64,000 nucleotides of DNA. Origin: Neptuniibacter victor (lineage in GTDB: Bacteria > Pseudomonadota > Gammaproteobacteria > Pseudomonadales > Balneatricaceae). The number at the start of each line of letters is the position of its first letter. Position 1 is the first letter of the stretch. Position numbers and translations under genes: made by a program. The stretch is from positions 2,914,001 through 2,978,000 of the forward strand of contig AP025763.1 of the NCBI GenBank assembly GCA_027943745.1. The letters run 5' to 3'. The notes under the pieces are model-generated. The model saw only the letters and a program-made list of their open reading frames with translations. It did no database searches and was not told the origin of the DNA. Positions 7,705 to 18,006 of the stretch are shown one piece after another.

Positions 7705-9117
7705 TTATAGTAGGTTATATACAAACACCACAAGCACCGCAGCTGGCGTGATATAACGTAAAATAAACATAAAGCAATTAAATGCGAATACACTGCCAAA
7801 TGAGAGTTCATTCTCTGCTGACGGTTTAGACATAAACCAACCGACAAATAGCGCAATAAACAATCCCCCTAACGGCATCATCAGATTAGCAGTTACATAA
7901 TCCAACAAGTCAAAAATCGTCTTACCTTCAAATCGCTCGAACATACCTAAAGGTGCAAAATCAGACCAGACATTCAATGACAAAATAGTCAGGATACCTA
8001 ACGCCCAAATACTTCCCCCTCCAATGAATGCACCCGTTAACCGGCTAATCCCTTTTTGCTCTTCAAACCACTCAACAACAGGTTCTAATAGAGAAATTGC
8101 TGAAGTCACTGCTGCGACAACCAGCAGCACGAAAAATAATGTACCGAATACAACACCGCCTGACATTTGGCCAAACGCTATTGGTAAGGTTTGGAAGATA
8201 AGTCCTGGCCCTGCGCCCGCTTCCATCCCATTGGCGAAAACCAGCGGAAAGATTGCGAGACCAGCAAGTAATGCAACCGCTGTATCAACAACAGAAACAG
8301 TCACCGCGGTTTTAACAATTGAAACATTTTTTGGAAGGTATGAGCCGTACGCCATCATAACCCCCATGCCTAAACTTAACGTGAAAAATGCATGACCCAA
8401 TGCAGTAAGTACGCCTTCAGTCGTTAATTTTGAAAAATCAGGTGAAAACAAAAATTCAAAACCCGCACCAAAGCTATCAGTGCTCATTGCATATCCAACC
8501 ATGACAAGCAACAAAACGAAAAGAACTGGCATCAGGATATTAATTGCTTTTTCCATGCCAGAACTTACCCCTCTGGCCACAATCATAATCACCAAAACCA
8601 TAAATACTGAATGCCACAGTAATAACGTATAAGGATCCGACAGCAAATTCCCAAATAGCGCACCGATTTCGTCACTACTAGAACCTACAAATAAACCACC
8701 GGCGGAATTTCCTACATAGGACAGCGCCCATCCACCAATAACAGAGTAAAAAGAAAGAATAAGGAACGAAGCAACCATTCCCATCCCACCAATCCAAATC
8801 CAGCGACGAGACAAATTATCTCTCGAAGCCAGTTTTCGCATGCTGTTGATAGGGCTTGCACCGCCGCGGCGTCCAATCATTACCTCAGCCACCATAATGG
8901 GTATACCGATCAACGCGATACAAAGAAGGTAAACAAGGACAAATGCGCCACCGCCATTTTCACCTGTAATGTAAGGAAACTTCCAGATATTACCTAAGCC
9001 AACCGCGGAGCCACTTGCTGCAAGAATAAAAGCGAGCCGGGAAGACCAGAGTGGATGCCCACCCTTACCATCAGCTTGCGCTGCACTACCCGTTGCCGCT
9101 TGCGTTAATTCAGTCAT
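7705..9117 (-). CDS. sodium-dependent amino-acid transporter, NSS/SNF family
   Basis: Inner-membrane Na+ symporter of the LeuT/TnaT family. The family signature is at the N-terminus: SSRLAFILAASGSAVGLGNI followed by WKFPYITGENGGGAF (about 25-60), which forms the unwound TM1 with the Na+ and substrate sites. The 470-residue length and about 12 hydrophobic segments fit. It lies 107 bp downstream of the dehydrogenase-oxidoreductase pair on the same strand and ahead of a strong terminator. A role in importing the aromatic or branched-chain amino acids those enzymes degrade is a reasonable inference. The substrate itself is not proven by the sequence. Confidence 0.9.
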   Translation of the reverse strand: MTELTQAATGSAAQADGKGGHPLWSSRLAFILAASGSAVGLGNIWKFPYITGENGGGAFVLVYLLCIALIGIPIMVAEVMIGRRGGASPINSMRKLASRDNLSRRWIWIGGMGMVASFLILSFYSVIGGWALSYVGNSAGGLFVGSSSDEIGALFGNLLSDPYTLLLWHSVFMVLVIMIVARGVSSGMEKAINILMPVLFVLLLVMVGYAMSTDSFGAGFEFLFSPDFSKLTTEGVLTALGHAFFTLSLGMGVMMAYGSYLPKNVSIVKTAVTVSVVDTAVALLAGLAIFPLVFANGMEAGAGPGLIFQTLPIAFGQMSGGVVFGTLFFVLLVVAAVTSAISLLEPVVEWFEEQKGISRLTGAFIGGGSIWALGILTILSLNVWSDFAPLGMFERFEGKTIFDLLDYVTANLMMPLGGLFIALFVGWFMSKPSAENELSFGSVFAFNCFMFILRYITPAAVLVVFVYNLL

Positions 9118-9224
9118 TTAACATCTCCATCTTTTATTTTTATGTTCAGAGAATGAATTGCTCCAGGAGCCCATGCCCGGAGCAAATTTCACTTTTATAA
9201 TTCAATTAAGGTTTGTGATAACAA

Positions 9225-10316
9225 TTAAGCGAGGAAACGCTCTTCGGCCAAACGATCCGCTACAACTCCTGTAGGCTGATCAGTCTGCTCACTACGCTCG
9301 AAAATTTCATTCAGCGTATCCGAGATAGTTTCAATATGAGCTTTAACGCGTTGGTAATCATGACCAACTCGCTCATAATAGATATCAATAATTCCACCAG
9401 CATTAATGACATAATCAGGCGCATATAAAATGCCAGAATCAAGTAACATCTGATCGTGTTCAGTGCTAGCAAGTTGGTTGTTGGCTGCACCAGCAATCAC
9501 TTTTGCTTTGATTAAAGGAATTGTTTGATCATTTAAGGAGGCCCCAAGAGCACAAGGCGCAAGCACGTCGACATCCAACGATAAAATATCGTTTTGATCG
9601 ATAACTTGAGCATCTAACTCTTCGACTGCACGCTGTAGTTGCACTTGGTGAATATCACTTACAAACAGCTCAGCTCCCGCTAACTTTAAGTAGCGAGCAA
9701 GCCGATAACCAACATTACCCACACCCTGAATAGCAACCTTCAAACCCTTCAAATCATCATGGCCATATTGACGTTTTACCGCTGCTTTAAGTCCAACAAA
9801 CGTGCCATAAGCTGTCGCAGGAGACGGATCACCATTACACGCTAAGCCATTAATACCGACTCTTTCCGTAATCCCAGCAACATTGTCAGTAAAACGGCCC
9901 ATCACCTTAAGGTCAGCAACGCTTGTACCTGAATCTTCTGCGGCAATATAACGATTTCCCGTCCGCTCTAAAAAGCGCCCCATCGCCCCCAAAAGCGCTT
10001 CACTTTTATGTTTATGAGGATCGCCTATGATGACTGATTTACCCCCACCTAGTTTCAGATTGGCCAATGCAGACTTGTACGTCATCCCTTTTGATAGCCT
10101 TAGCACATCACGCAAAGCCTCCTCATCCGTCGCATAATTCCACATACGGCAACCACCCAACGCAGGACCAAGGTTAGAGTTATGCACAGCAATAATTGCT
10201 TTTAAACCGGTTTTCTTATCGCTAAAAAACGCTAGCTGTTCATGCTCATCAAATTCAGCGTGATCGAACACTGAGGAGTTAATCTGATCTTGAGATTTAA
10301 TCATTGGAGCGTTCAT
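9225..10316 (-). CDS. Leu/Phe/Val-type amino-acid dehydrogenase
   Basis: NAD+-dependent oxidative deamination of a branched-chain or aromatic amino acid to its 2-oxoacid. The substrate/catalytic motif [17 protein letters not shown] gives K81 and K93, equivalent to the substrate-binding and catalytic lysines of leucine dehydrogenase. The Rossmann motif is GVGNVG (198-203). The length (363 residues) matches leucine/phenylalanine dehydrogenases rather than the longer glutamate dehydrogenases. Its ATG overlaps the stop of the upstream oxidoreductase by 4 bp (ATGA), so translation is coupled. The 2-oxoacid product fits as substrate of that oxidoreductase. Phe or Leu specificity cannot be decided from motifs alone. 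Confidence 0.88.
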   Translation of the reverse strand: MNAPMIKSQDQINSSVFDHAEFDEHEQLAFFSDKKTGLKAIIAVHNSNLGPALGGCRMWNYATDEEALRDVLRLSKGMTYKSALANLKLGGGKSVIIGDPHKHKSEALLGAMGRFLERTGNRYIAAEDSGTSVADLKVMGRFTDNVAGITERVGINGLACNGDPSPATAYGTFVGLKAAVKRQYGHDDLKGLKVAIQGVGNVGYRLARYLKLAGAELFVSDIHQVQLQRAVEELDAQVIDQNDILSLDVDVLAPCALGASLNDQTIPLIKAKVIAGAANNQLASTEHDQMLLDSGILYAPDYVINAGGIIDIYYERVGHDYQRVKAHIETISDTLNEIFERSEQTDQPTGVVADRLAEERFLA

Positions 10317-13300
10317 ACAGTTGCCTCCTGCATTGAAAGATTGATAGACGTAATAGAACTAATTAACGTTTGACGCTGGATATTAGTGGTTTCGTAAGCC
10401 TTTTCTTTGACAGGACCATAACCTCGAATTTTCGAAGGTAACTCCGCAAGCGCGCAGGCATCGTCATAGTTCGATGCATCAAGATTATTAAGGATTAGAT
10501 CGATATCACGCTCATACTCCCGAATAAGATGACGCTCCAATTTACGATCGGCACTGTAAGCGAAAAGATCTAGGGGGGTTCCTCGTACGCATCGCACAGC
10601 AGCTAGCACCCTCATTAATGGCAAAATCTTGCTACTGTATGTCCGCTTACGCGCTCTACCGGTTGCAGGATCAATTCGGGAGAGCAAAGGAGGTGCAAGA
10701 TTAAACTCAAGCTCGAAGTCTCCTTCGAATTGCGCTTCAATCTCTTCTTTAAACTGCAAGGAGGATAGCTGCCTAGCGACTTCATATTCATCTTTATAAG
10801 CCAGTAATTTACTGTAATTTTCCGCCACCGCTTGAGCAAGCCTAGAGCGATTAGTCATCTCTTTTTCAGCCGAAACGACTTTATCAACAAGCAGTTGATA
10901 ACGACGGGCAAGTGCTTCATTTTGATACTCACGAAGATGTTGCATCTCGCTCGCGACTTGTTCCGATAAGGAAGGAATAATTTTAACGATCTCCATTGAG
11001 GTCGCTGTATTTTGAGGGTCTGCAAGCTCCTTAACTCGCTGCAGATCAAACGCGGCCCGACGCCCCCAAACAAATGCAGCTTTGTTACTCTTAACAGACA
11101 CCGCATTTAATTCAATGGCTTGATTAATGGAATCTTCAGTTAATGGTATAAGGCCTTTTTGCCACGCAAAACCGATACAAAAAAGATTAACGGCCATACC
11201 ATTACCAAACAGCTGCATCGCTAATTCAGTTGCATCAAAACAATGGCTGCCTCCCGCCAATGCTGTATCGCAAATGACCTTTTGCATCGCCTCTGTTGGT
11301 ACTTGAAGATCGGGATCACGCGTAAAGGAGGCAGGCATAGTCTCATGATTATTCACCACAACATGGCTACGTTGACGATCTAATTTCCCTAATGCTTCCT
11401 CACTCGCACCGACCATTAGATCGAATCCAATCATAAGATCAGATTCCCCTGCTGGAATACGAACGGTTTTGATCTCATCTTGGTTATGAGCAATACGGAT
11501 ATGGCTCATAACCGCACCGAATTTCTGCGCTAAGCCTATCTGGTCTAAAACGGCTGAACCTTTACCTTCAATATGTGCAGCCATACCCAGTAACGCACTG
11601 ACCGTCACTACACCCGTTCCACCAACCCCGGTTAACATAATGTTATAAGGCTGCTGACAACTAGGTAGATTGGGGCTAGGAAGTTCGGGGAAATCAAATT
11701 GATCAGATATGACATCAGGTTTACGCAGTGAACCGCCTTTCACTGTGACAAAGCTTGGGCAGAAACCACGCACACAGCTGAAATCTTTATTGCACGCTGA
11801 TTGATCTATGGTGCGCTTACGACCCTTCTCTGTTTCTTTCGGTAGTAAAGACAAACAGTTCGACTGTACACCGCAATCACCACAGCCTTCACATACTTCA
11901 CTATTGATCACGACCCGCTTATCCGGATCGGGCATCTCGTTTCTTTTTCGACGTCGGCGCTTTTCTGCCGCACAGGTCTGATCATAAATAATGGCTGTGC
12001 AGCCTGGGATATCACGCAGTTCCATTTGAACTGCTGCCAAATCATCACGATGATGAAAAGTAACGCCGTCAGCAAAATCTGAACGCGTTGGATACTTATT
12101 CGGCTCATCACTAACTAATGCAATTCGACGGATGCCTTCACCAAATAACTGATGAGTAATCTGCTGCACCGTTAAAGTGCCATCAATTGGCTGCCCACCC
12201 GTCATTGCAACCGCATCATTGTAGAGAACTTTGTAGGTGATATTGACATCAGAAGCGATCGCCGCTCGAATCGCTAACAAACCTGAATGAAAGTAAGTAC
12301 CATCACCTAAATTCTGAAAGACGTGATTATTGTTAGTAAATGGAGCTTGCCCTATCCAAGTAGCGCCCTCACCTCCCATCTGGGTGAATGTGTCGGTACC
12401 GCGATCCATCCATGTGGCCATATAGTGACAACCGATGCCGCCTAACGCGCGGCTCCCTTCAGGTAGAGTGGTCGAAGTGTTATGCGGACAACCGGAGCAA
12501 AAGTGCGGCGTGCGTTCGAGTAGAGCTCTTGGCTGGGCTAGTTCAGCTTCTTTATCCGTTAAGAAACTCAAACGTTGACCGATCTGTTCACTGCTATAGA
12601 AAGGTGCTATCCGGCTAGCGATCGCTCTAGCAATCATCGCTGGCGTTAGCTCTCCCAAAGAGGTGAGTAGCTCTGCACCAGTCTGATCTTTTTTACCAAC
12701 GACCAAAGGTCTTTGGCTATCCTGCCAACTATAAAGCTGCTCTTTTAGCTGATCCTCGATCAAGCCCCGCTTTTCTTCAATGACAAGAACTTCATCTACA
12801 CCTTGAGCAAACTCATGTATGCCTTCAGGCTCTAATGGCCATGGCATAGCCACTTTGTACAACCGTATACCCAAAGAACTGGCTAACTCATGGCTTATGC
12901 CTAAATCTTCAAACGCCTGTAAAACATCGAGATATGACTTACCTGTTGTCACAATGCCTATACGCGGAGATGAGGTATCGATAACAACCTTATCCAAGCG
13001 ATTTTCACGGCAGAATGCTTGAGCGGCCCTAATTTTATAACGTTGTAGCCGCTCTTCCTGCTGCATCGGTTTATCTGGCCAGCGAGCATTGACGCCATCA
13101 ACAGGCATTTCAAAATCAGAGGGAGTTTTTATCTTAAGTCTTGATTGATCAAGGTTTGCAGAGATCGCGGAATCCATTACTTCAGCTAAGGCTTTAAAAC
13201 CTACCCAACAACCGCTGTATCGAGACATTGCCCAGCCAAATAGCCCATAATCCAACATCTCTTGAATTCCGGAGGGATACAACACGGGAATCATTGCATC

Positions 13301-13789
13301 CATAAATGCAAAATCGCTTTGGTGTGGCAGTGTCGATGATTTACTCGCGTGATCATCGCCAGCAATGGCCAAAACACCGCCATGAGCAGATGTACCAAAC
13401 GCATTTGCATGCTTAAAAACATCGCCCGTTCTATCTACCCCAGGGCCCTTTCCATACCAAAGACCAAATACACCATCATATTTTGCGCCCTCAAAAACAT
13501 TAACCTGCTGGGAACCCCATACTGCCGTCGCCCCCAAATCTTCGTTAACGCCCGGTTGAAAAGTAATATTCGATTGCTTTAAGTAATCACGAATTTGCCA
13601 CAAGGTTTTATCAAAATTCCCTAATGGCGAGCCTCGGTAGCCCGAAATAAATCCCGCTGTATTTAGTCCTTCTGAACGGTCCCTATCAGCTTGCAACATC
13701 GGCAAACGAGCAAGCGCTTGGCTACCCGTCAGATAAACGCGTCCCGATGACTTTTCCCACTTATCTTGCAGAGTGATTGTGTTTTTCAT
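10313..13789 (-). CDS. fused indolepyruvate:ferredoxin oxidoreductase
   Basis: Oxidatively decarboxylates aryl- or branched-chain 2-oxoacids to acyl-CoA with ferredoxin as acceptor. The 1158-residue chain joins the modules that are separate IorA and IorB subunits in archaea. An N-terminal pyruvate-oxidoreductase-like part is followed by the TPP-binding part with [12 protein letters not shown] and [17 protein letters not shown]. Next comes a ferredoxin-like cluster domain ([13 protein letters not shown] and [15 protein letters not shown], about 635-685), a gamma-type domain ([18 protein letters not shown], about 715-735) and a C-terminal helical extension. This long bacterial form is known from Proteobacteria. 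It is the first gene of an operon with the amino-acid dehydrogenase. The ATG has GAGGG about 8 bases upstream. Confidence 0.93.
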   Translation of the reverse strand: MKNTITLQDKWEKSSGRVYLTGSQALARLPMLQADRDRSEGLNTAGFISGYRGSPLGNFDKTLWQIRDYLKQSNITFQPGVNEDLGATAVWGSQQVNVFEGAKYDGVFGLWYGKGPGVDRTGDVFKHANAFGTSAHGGVLAIAGDDHASKSSTLPHQSDFAFMDAMIPVLYPSGIQEMLDYGLFGWAMSRYSGCWVGFKALAEVMDSAISANLDQSRLKIKTPSDFEMPVDGVNARWPDKPMQQEERLQRYKIRAAQAFCRENRLDKVVIDTSSPRIGIVTTGKSYLDVLQAFEDLGISHELASSLGIRLYKVAMPWPLEPEGIHEFAQGVDEVLVIEEKRGLIEDQLKEQLYSWQDSQRPLVVGKKDQTGAELLTSLGELTPAMIARAIASRIAPFYSSEQIGQRLSFLTDKEAELAQPRALLERTPHFCSGCPHNTSTTLPEGSRALGGIGCHYMATWMDRGTDTFTQMGGEGATWIGQAPFTNNNHVFQNLGDGTYFHSGLLAIRAAIASDVNITYKVLYNDAVAMTGGQPIDGTLTVQQITHQLFGEGIRRIALVSDEPNKYPTRSDFADGVTFHHRDDLAAVQMELRDIPGCTAIIYDQTCAAEKRRRRKRNEMPDPDKRVVINSEVCEGCGDCGVQSNCLSLLPKETEKGRKRTIDQSACNKDFSCVRGFCPSFVTVKGGSLRKPDVISDQFDFPELPSPNLPSCQQPYNIMLTGVGGTGVVTVSALLGMAAHIEGKGSAVLDQIGLAQKFGAVMSHIRIAHNQDEIKTVRIPAGESDLMIGFDLMVGASEEALGKLDRQRSHVVVNNHETMPASFTRDPDLQVPTEAMQKVICDTALAGGSHCFDATELAMQLFGNGMAVNLFCIGFAWQKGLIPLTEDSINQAIELNAVSVKSNKAAFVWGRRAAFDLQRVKELADPQNTATSMEIVKIIPSLSEQVASEMQHLREYQNEALARRYQLLVDKVVSAEKEMTNRSRLAQAVAENYSKLLAYKDEYEVARQLSSLQFKEEIEAQFEGDFELEFNLAPPLLSRIDPATGRARKRTYSSKILPLMRVLAAVRCVRGTPLDLFAYSADRKLERHLIREYERDIDLILNNLDASNYDDACALAELPSKIRGYGPVKEKAYETTNIQRQTLISSITSINLSMQEATV

Positions 13790-13878
13790 ACAGATAACCC
13801 TCTACCTCGCACAGACGCCTATACGGTCTGATTAAAGGTAAAATCAAAAAAATAAAAATTGAATAAACGAGGTCGAGA

Positions 13879-13892
13879 CGACGTTAACGTCG
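13879..13892. promoter_or_regulatory. 14-bp perfect palindrome, operator or hairpin candidate
   Basis: CGACGTTAACGTCG reads the same on both strands, 90 bp upstream of the oxidoreductase ATG. As DNA it could be an operator for a dimeric repressor. As RNA from the minus strand it forms a 5-bp stem with a UUAA loop, and runs of T follow about 25 bases later, which recalls an attenuator. It contains the stop codon of the leader ORF. Confidence 0.45.
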
Positions 13893-14030
13893 GATACGTT
13901 GATCAATTAATGAGGGTTGTGCTAACGAGCGATTGAATACTCGATTGGACTGAAAAGCCCGAGGGGAAACGACATGATTAAAAAAATGCGCGCATAAAGC
14001 ACGGCAGGCCATAACATGACTTAGCATCAT
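13884..14030 (-). CDS. candidate 48-residue leader peptide upstream of oxidoreductase operon
   Basis: ATGATG at 14030-14025 opens a 48-codon frame that ends in TAA inside the 13879-13892 palindrome. An AAAGGTAA ribosome-binding site lies about 7 bases before the first ATG. The peptide is basic and rich in Arg, His, Phe and Ser (for example MACRALCAHFFNHVV), with no signal peptide or membrane helix. It is on the same strand as the operon and ends 94 bp before its ATG, so it could be a regulatory upstream ORF. Chance is not excluded; there is no run of codons for one amino acid as in classical attenuators. Confidence 0.35.
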   Translation of the reverse strand: MMLSHVMACRALCAHFFNHVVSPRAFQSNRVFNRSLAQPSLIDQRIRR

Positions 14031-14354
14031 AACAAATTACCTTTAACCTTAGCTGGATCGCAGCAGCGGTTATCTATTGTTTTTATTGTGTCGGCGGATG
14101 AGCCGATCAGTAATTATCTGCTCGCTCTTATAAAGCGATGCGGCGATTACATTATCGACCGATTAACACCAAGTCAAGATCAAAAAACAAACAATAATAG
14201 GTATAGTTATTTATCTAAACACCCGCTCGGAGATGAACACACCATAAGAGGCCGCTAAAAAATAATCATAACCATAAGATTTAAAACAAAAAAATCTGCT
14301 GAACCAATAGCAATCAGTTCAGCATAAAAATAAGCAGATACCCGTATTCTATTT

Positions 14355-17300
14355 CTATAAGGTTAAAGCGATCGCTCTTGATTCGCCAAAGTTGGTTTTG
14401 CCACTACCTAAAACAGGTACGGCTTCAACAGCATGTATTAAAGAGGGAAGCATGAGCGGAAGCATCCCGCCTTTCACTAATTTTTCACGCATATCTGCTA
14501 CCGAATGAGCCTCAACTAATAGAATCACACGCTCCCCCTTTTTTTCATCAGGGATATTAACAGCAACCATAGGCAGGTCAGGCAATTCTAAAATACGACG
14601 CACCTCACCCTCTATCGCTGTCAAACTCACCATCTCCCCACCAAGTTTGGCAAAACGGCTGTAGCGATCGACGATAGTTAAGAAACCATCATCATCAACA
14701 TGCCCCTTATCGCCACTTTTATACCAACGGATGCCATCCATTTCGACAACAACATCAGCCGTCTTTTGTGGATTTTTTAGATAGCCCTTCATAATTTGAG
14801 TGCCACCTATCAATATTAAACCGTCCTCTCCGATCGGCAACTCCTCAAGCGTATCAGGGTCCACTACTCGAAATGTTGATCCTGGCAATGCCATACCAAC
14901 CGTGCCAGGTTTGTTTCCAGTCTGTACCGTCCACCAATCCGTATCTAAGGAGTCTGGTAAGTTTGTACTGGCGACCGGTGTTGTCTCTGTCGATCCATAA
15001 CCTTCCACTACTGGGACATGGTACTTTCGCTCAAATGCATCTCGTACACTGGCATCTAATTTCTCAGCTCCCGCAACCACCGCTCGCAAAGACTCAAACA
15101 TAAGAGGGTGAACGCGTTTATTACGAGTATACAAACGCAAAAAAGTAGAGGTTGCACACATTAAGGTCGCTTTATAACGAGCTACACCCTTACCAATTTT
15201 AGGTGCATCAGTTGGATCCGGGTGACATACAACTGGCATTCCCTCAATCAACGGTAAAAAGCAAGTAACCGTTAAACCAAACGCATGAAAAAGCGGCAGG
15301 GTCGCCATAATACAATCATCTTCTCGCACGTTAAGAACATCTGATGTCTGACGTAGATTAGCCATGATATTACGATGGCTCAACATGACACCTTTCGGCT
15401 CCCCCTCACTACCAGAAGAGAACAAAATTGCAGCGGTATCCTCTACAGTAGACTTTTTACATAAAGCCCACTGCAATAACGGCGTTGGCAACAAAGAGGT
15501 CAGTCCCATCATTATCAGCGCTTCCACTTTACCAATTTCCGCCTTTATATCTTCCATATAAAGTACGTCTCTATCTATAAATAGCTCAGAAACATCAACA
15601 CCCCTAGCTTTCAATTTCGTCACGAAACGACGCGATGTGACGACGGTTTGTACCTCCGCTTGCTGCAATCCCGAAGAGAGTGAAGATAGCGGCGCTGTAA
15701 AGTTCAGATTAACGACTGTTTTACCTGCCATTAAAGAAGCGACATTAGCGATAGCACCTGCACTCGAAGTAGGTACTAACAAACCAATATTATCACCAGA
15801 TGTAGACCGAATTCGTTTTGCGAACAAAGCGACTGCAGTTAAAAGCTTACGATGACTAATTGGCCCACCATCTACATCTGCAATAGCATAACCGCTATCC
15901 GCATTTTTCATGGTACGAATAAAGGCACACGGCAGTGTTTCAAGGGTTTGCGTATATTGCTCCCAAGTACGAATTGATAATTCAAACACCTTCTTTTTCA
16001 CATCCGCAGCGCAACTAGAAATATCCATAGGCTGCCCATAAGCAACGATTACATCTCGCTTAGATCCTGCTTTGCGAATGCTCTTCATTTTATCTGTTGA
16101 GCGAGAAAAGCGACTACCCCATAGACCTCTCATATAAAAAGGAACAATGACGCCTTCGGCCCCCACACAGGCTTTTTCAAAGCCTCGTCTAAATTCACCA
16201 AGTTGCCCAATATGGCTAATAGCACCCTCTGGAAATAAGCAAACAACTTCACCCTTAGTGATCAGTTCTCTTACCTTTTCTAGAGCTTGGCGACTATTTC
16301 CCTTTGAGATAGGTACCACTTTGAATAGATCCAAGAACCAGCGAAGATACCAGCGTTCATAAATGCTTCGCTCCATAACAAAATGAATATGTCGCGGACA
16401 AGCCATTTGAATCATCGCCCAATCCAACCAACTAATATGATTACCAAGCAGCAGCGTGCCTTTACCCGCTTCTGGCAAATTTTCAAAGCCCAATACTTGT
16501 AAATTATATTTACGACGAAACAGAAGCATCACAAGAAGTTTTATAAATGCCTGAGGCAGTAAATAGATCGAGAAAAGAGCTGACAAACCACCAATAACCG
16601 AAAGTGCAAATAGAAGCCAAAGACCATCGAGGCTACTCCATGCGAAGAAAACCGTTAGCCCTAAAAAGCTCAACATCATCAGGTTCTGAACAAAATTACT
16701 TCCAGCTAAGACCCTACCCATCTCACTCTCAGCGGCATGAAATTGCACGAGCGCATTCAACGGCACACACATTAATGCGCCAAACAGGCCAATCAATAAG
16801 AAAACACCAGCCAGCCACAACATTGAATCGAGTTGAGGCAAAATAACTAAACCCACAGCAACACCCACCGCGCCGACAGGGATTAAGCCAACATTGATAT
16901 AATGCTTAGAGAAACGCCCGGCCAAAATTGAGCCAAACATAATACCTATACCCGCAAAGGCCATTACACCTTGAATAACAAAGGTATTATGTTGATTCAA
17001 ATGTTCTTCTGCGAAGGCTGGGAATACGGCAAGCATCACCTGACTAATCGACCAGAAAATTGACAGCCCGATAATCGCTAGCCAGATAGGACGTTTCCCA
17101 CGAAGCAAGCCAATATTCTTACGAAGCGTTTTTCCACTGAAATAGGCTGCTCGATCAAAACGCTTTTGTTGGTCGGTACTCTGAAGTTGTGGAAGCTGGT
17201 ACGCTAGATATAGTTCTATTGAAGCACCGATGACTAACAACCAACCGAGTGGAGCACAAGCAACAAGGCTCTGCTCGGGGGACATGACCTCAGCCCCCTC

Positions 17301-17798
17301 AAGTCTTATTTCAAATAACAGAGAAAAGACAACGATCCCTGCGAGAATTGCAACCATCGTCACCGCTTGAATCCAGCCATTCCCTTCACTCAAGTTATTT
17401 GCCCCTACAAGCTCCTTTATATAGCCGTACTTTGCGGGAGAGTAGAATGCACTTTGCAACGCCAATACAAATGTCAGCATAAAAGCAGGAATAAATAACC
17501 CTAAGTAATAACATGCGGTAATAAGCAGAGTGATCGCAACCCCACCCCAGGCAGCTGCTTTCATAACACTATTTTTAGGGTATTTATCCGCGAGAAAGCC
17601 AGAAGGTGTAAACAGCATGATAAACGGCAGCAAAATTAATCCATTCACCACTGCCGTTAATAAGATCTGAGTATCACCGTCATACGCTTTAAAGAGGGTA
17701 TTCTGGATAATAATTTTATGACCAAGATCGACAAAGGCATTAATAAATGCCACACCAATAAAGGCTATAAATCCTTTTATGCTTAAAAGCGCTTTCAT
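14355..17798 (-). CDS. LplT-PlsC-acyl-ACP synthetase fusion (Aas-like lysophospholipid repair protein)
   Basis: One chain of 1147 residues joins three steps of lysophospholipid salvage at the inner membrane. Residues ~1-410 are a 12-TM major-facilitator transporter like LplT (FTPSGFLADKYPKN loop). Residues ~430-620 are a PlsC-type acyltransferase with NHISWLD at ~453-459 and FPEGAIS. Residues ~640-1147 are an AMP-forming acyl-ACP/CoA synthetase with FSSGSEGEPKGVMLSHRN at ~792-810 and VEGYGSTETTP. E. coli encodes the transporter (lplT) and Aas (PlsC plus synthetase) as two adjacent genes, so this is the same pathway in one polypeptide. AGGAG precedes the ATG. It is single in its transcription unit, with trmA upstream. 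Confidence 0.92.
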   Translation of the reverse strand: MKALLSIKGFIAFIGVAFINAFVDLGHKIIIQNTLFKAYDGDTQILLTAVVNGLILLPFIMLFTPSGFLADKYPKNSVMKAAAWGGVAITLLITACYYLGLFIPAFMLTFVLALQSAFYSPAKYGYIKELVGANNLSEGNGWIQAVTMVAILAGIVVFSLLFEIRLEGAEVMSPEQSLVACAPLGWLLVIGASIELYLAYQLPQLQSTDQQKRFDRAAYFSGKTLRKNIGLLRGKRPIWLAIIGLSIFWSISQVMLAVFPAFAEEHLNQHNTFVIQGVMAFAGIGIMFGSILAGRFSKHYINVGLIPVGAVGVAVGLVILPQLDSMLWLAGVFLLIGLFGALMCVPLNALVQFHAAESEMGRVLAGSNFVQNLMMLSFLGLTVFFAWSSLDGLWLLFALSVIGGLSALFSIYLLPQAFIKLLVMLLFRRKYNLQVLGFENLPEAGKGTLLLGNHISWLDWAMIQMACPRHIHFVMERSIYERWYLRWFLDLFKVVPISKGNSRQALEKVRELITKGEVVCLFPEGAISHIGQLGEFRRGFEKACVGAEGVIVPFYMRGLWGSRFSRSTDKMKSIRKAGSKRDVIVAYGQPMDISSCAADVKKKVFELSIRTWEQYTQTLETLPCAFIRTMKNADSGYAIADVDGGPISHRKLLTAVALFAKRIRSTSGDNIGLLVPTSSAGAIANVASLMAGKTVVNLNFTAPLSSLSSGLQQAEVQTVVTSRRFVTKLKARGVDVSELFIDRDVLYMEDIKAEIGKVEALIMMGLTSLLPTPLLQWALCKKSTVEDTAAILFSSGSEGEPKGVMLSHRNIMANLRQTSDVLNVREDDCIMATLPLFHAFGLTVTCFLPLIEGMPVVCHPDPTDAPKIGKGVARYKATLMCATSTFLRLYTRNKRVHPLMFESLRAVVAGAEKLDASVRDAFERKYHVPVVEGYGSTETTPVASTNLPDSLDTDWWTVQTGNKPGTVGMALPGSTFRVVDPDTLEELPIGEDGLILIGGTQIMKGYLKNPQKTADVVVEMDGIRWYKSGDKGHVDDDGFLTIVDRYSRFAKLGGEMVSLTAIEGEVRRILELPDLPMVAVNIPDEKKGERVILLVEAHSVADMREKLVKGGMLPLMLPSLIHAVEAVPVLGSGKTNFGESRAIALTL

Positions 17799-17931
17799 AC
17801 TCTACTCCTGTCAGCTCCCTAACTATGCTACGGCTGTTGCAATATTAGGATCAAGGGATACCAATAGTTAAAATGATTTAATTCTGCTTTATGGGGATAA
17901 TTCCCTGTAGGACAAAATCTAGAGCAAGTAT

Positions 17932-17961
17932 AAAAAAAACCGGCATAAAACCGGCTTTTTT
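17932..17961 (-). terminator. intrinsic terminator of trmA
   Basis: Two CCGG blocks (17940-17943, 17951-17954) pair across a 7-base loop, flanked by A-run and T-run. On the minus strand the second block is followed directly by eight T. It lies about 45 bp after the trmA stop. Confidence 0.75.
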
Positions 17962-18006
17962 ATAAAAGGTATCAAATACTGATACCTAAAAGGTTAACAT
18001 GGCCCA

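Larger units (their letters stand above)
13790..14354. other. 565-bp region upstream of the oxidoreductase operon
   Basis: No long gene. It holds, from the operon outward, an AT-rich stretch, a 14-bp perfect palindrome (13879-13892), a possible 48-codon leader ORF on the minus strand (13884-14030), and an AT-rich segment up to the end of the next gene. A short TCGGC/GCCGA dyad lies near 14092-14107. No regulator gene is adjacent. Confidence 0.6.

Noticed and set aside
8024-8395. Long plus-strand open frame opposite the sodium-dependent transporter.
   Set aside because: Antisense to a clear NSS transporter; composition follows from codon use of the real gene and it has no start signal or family.
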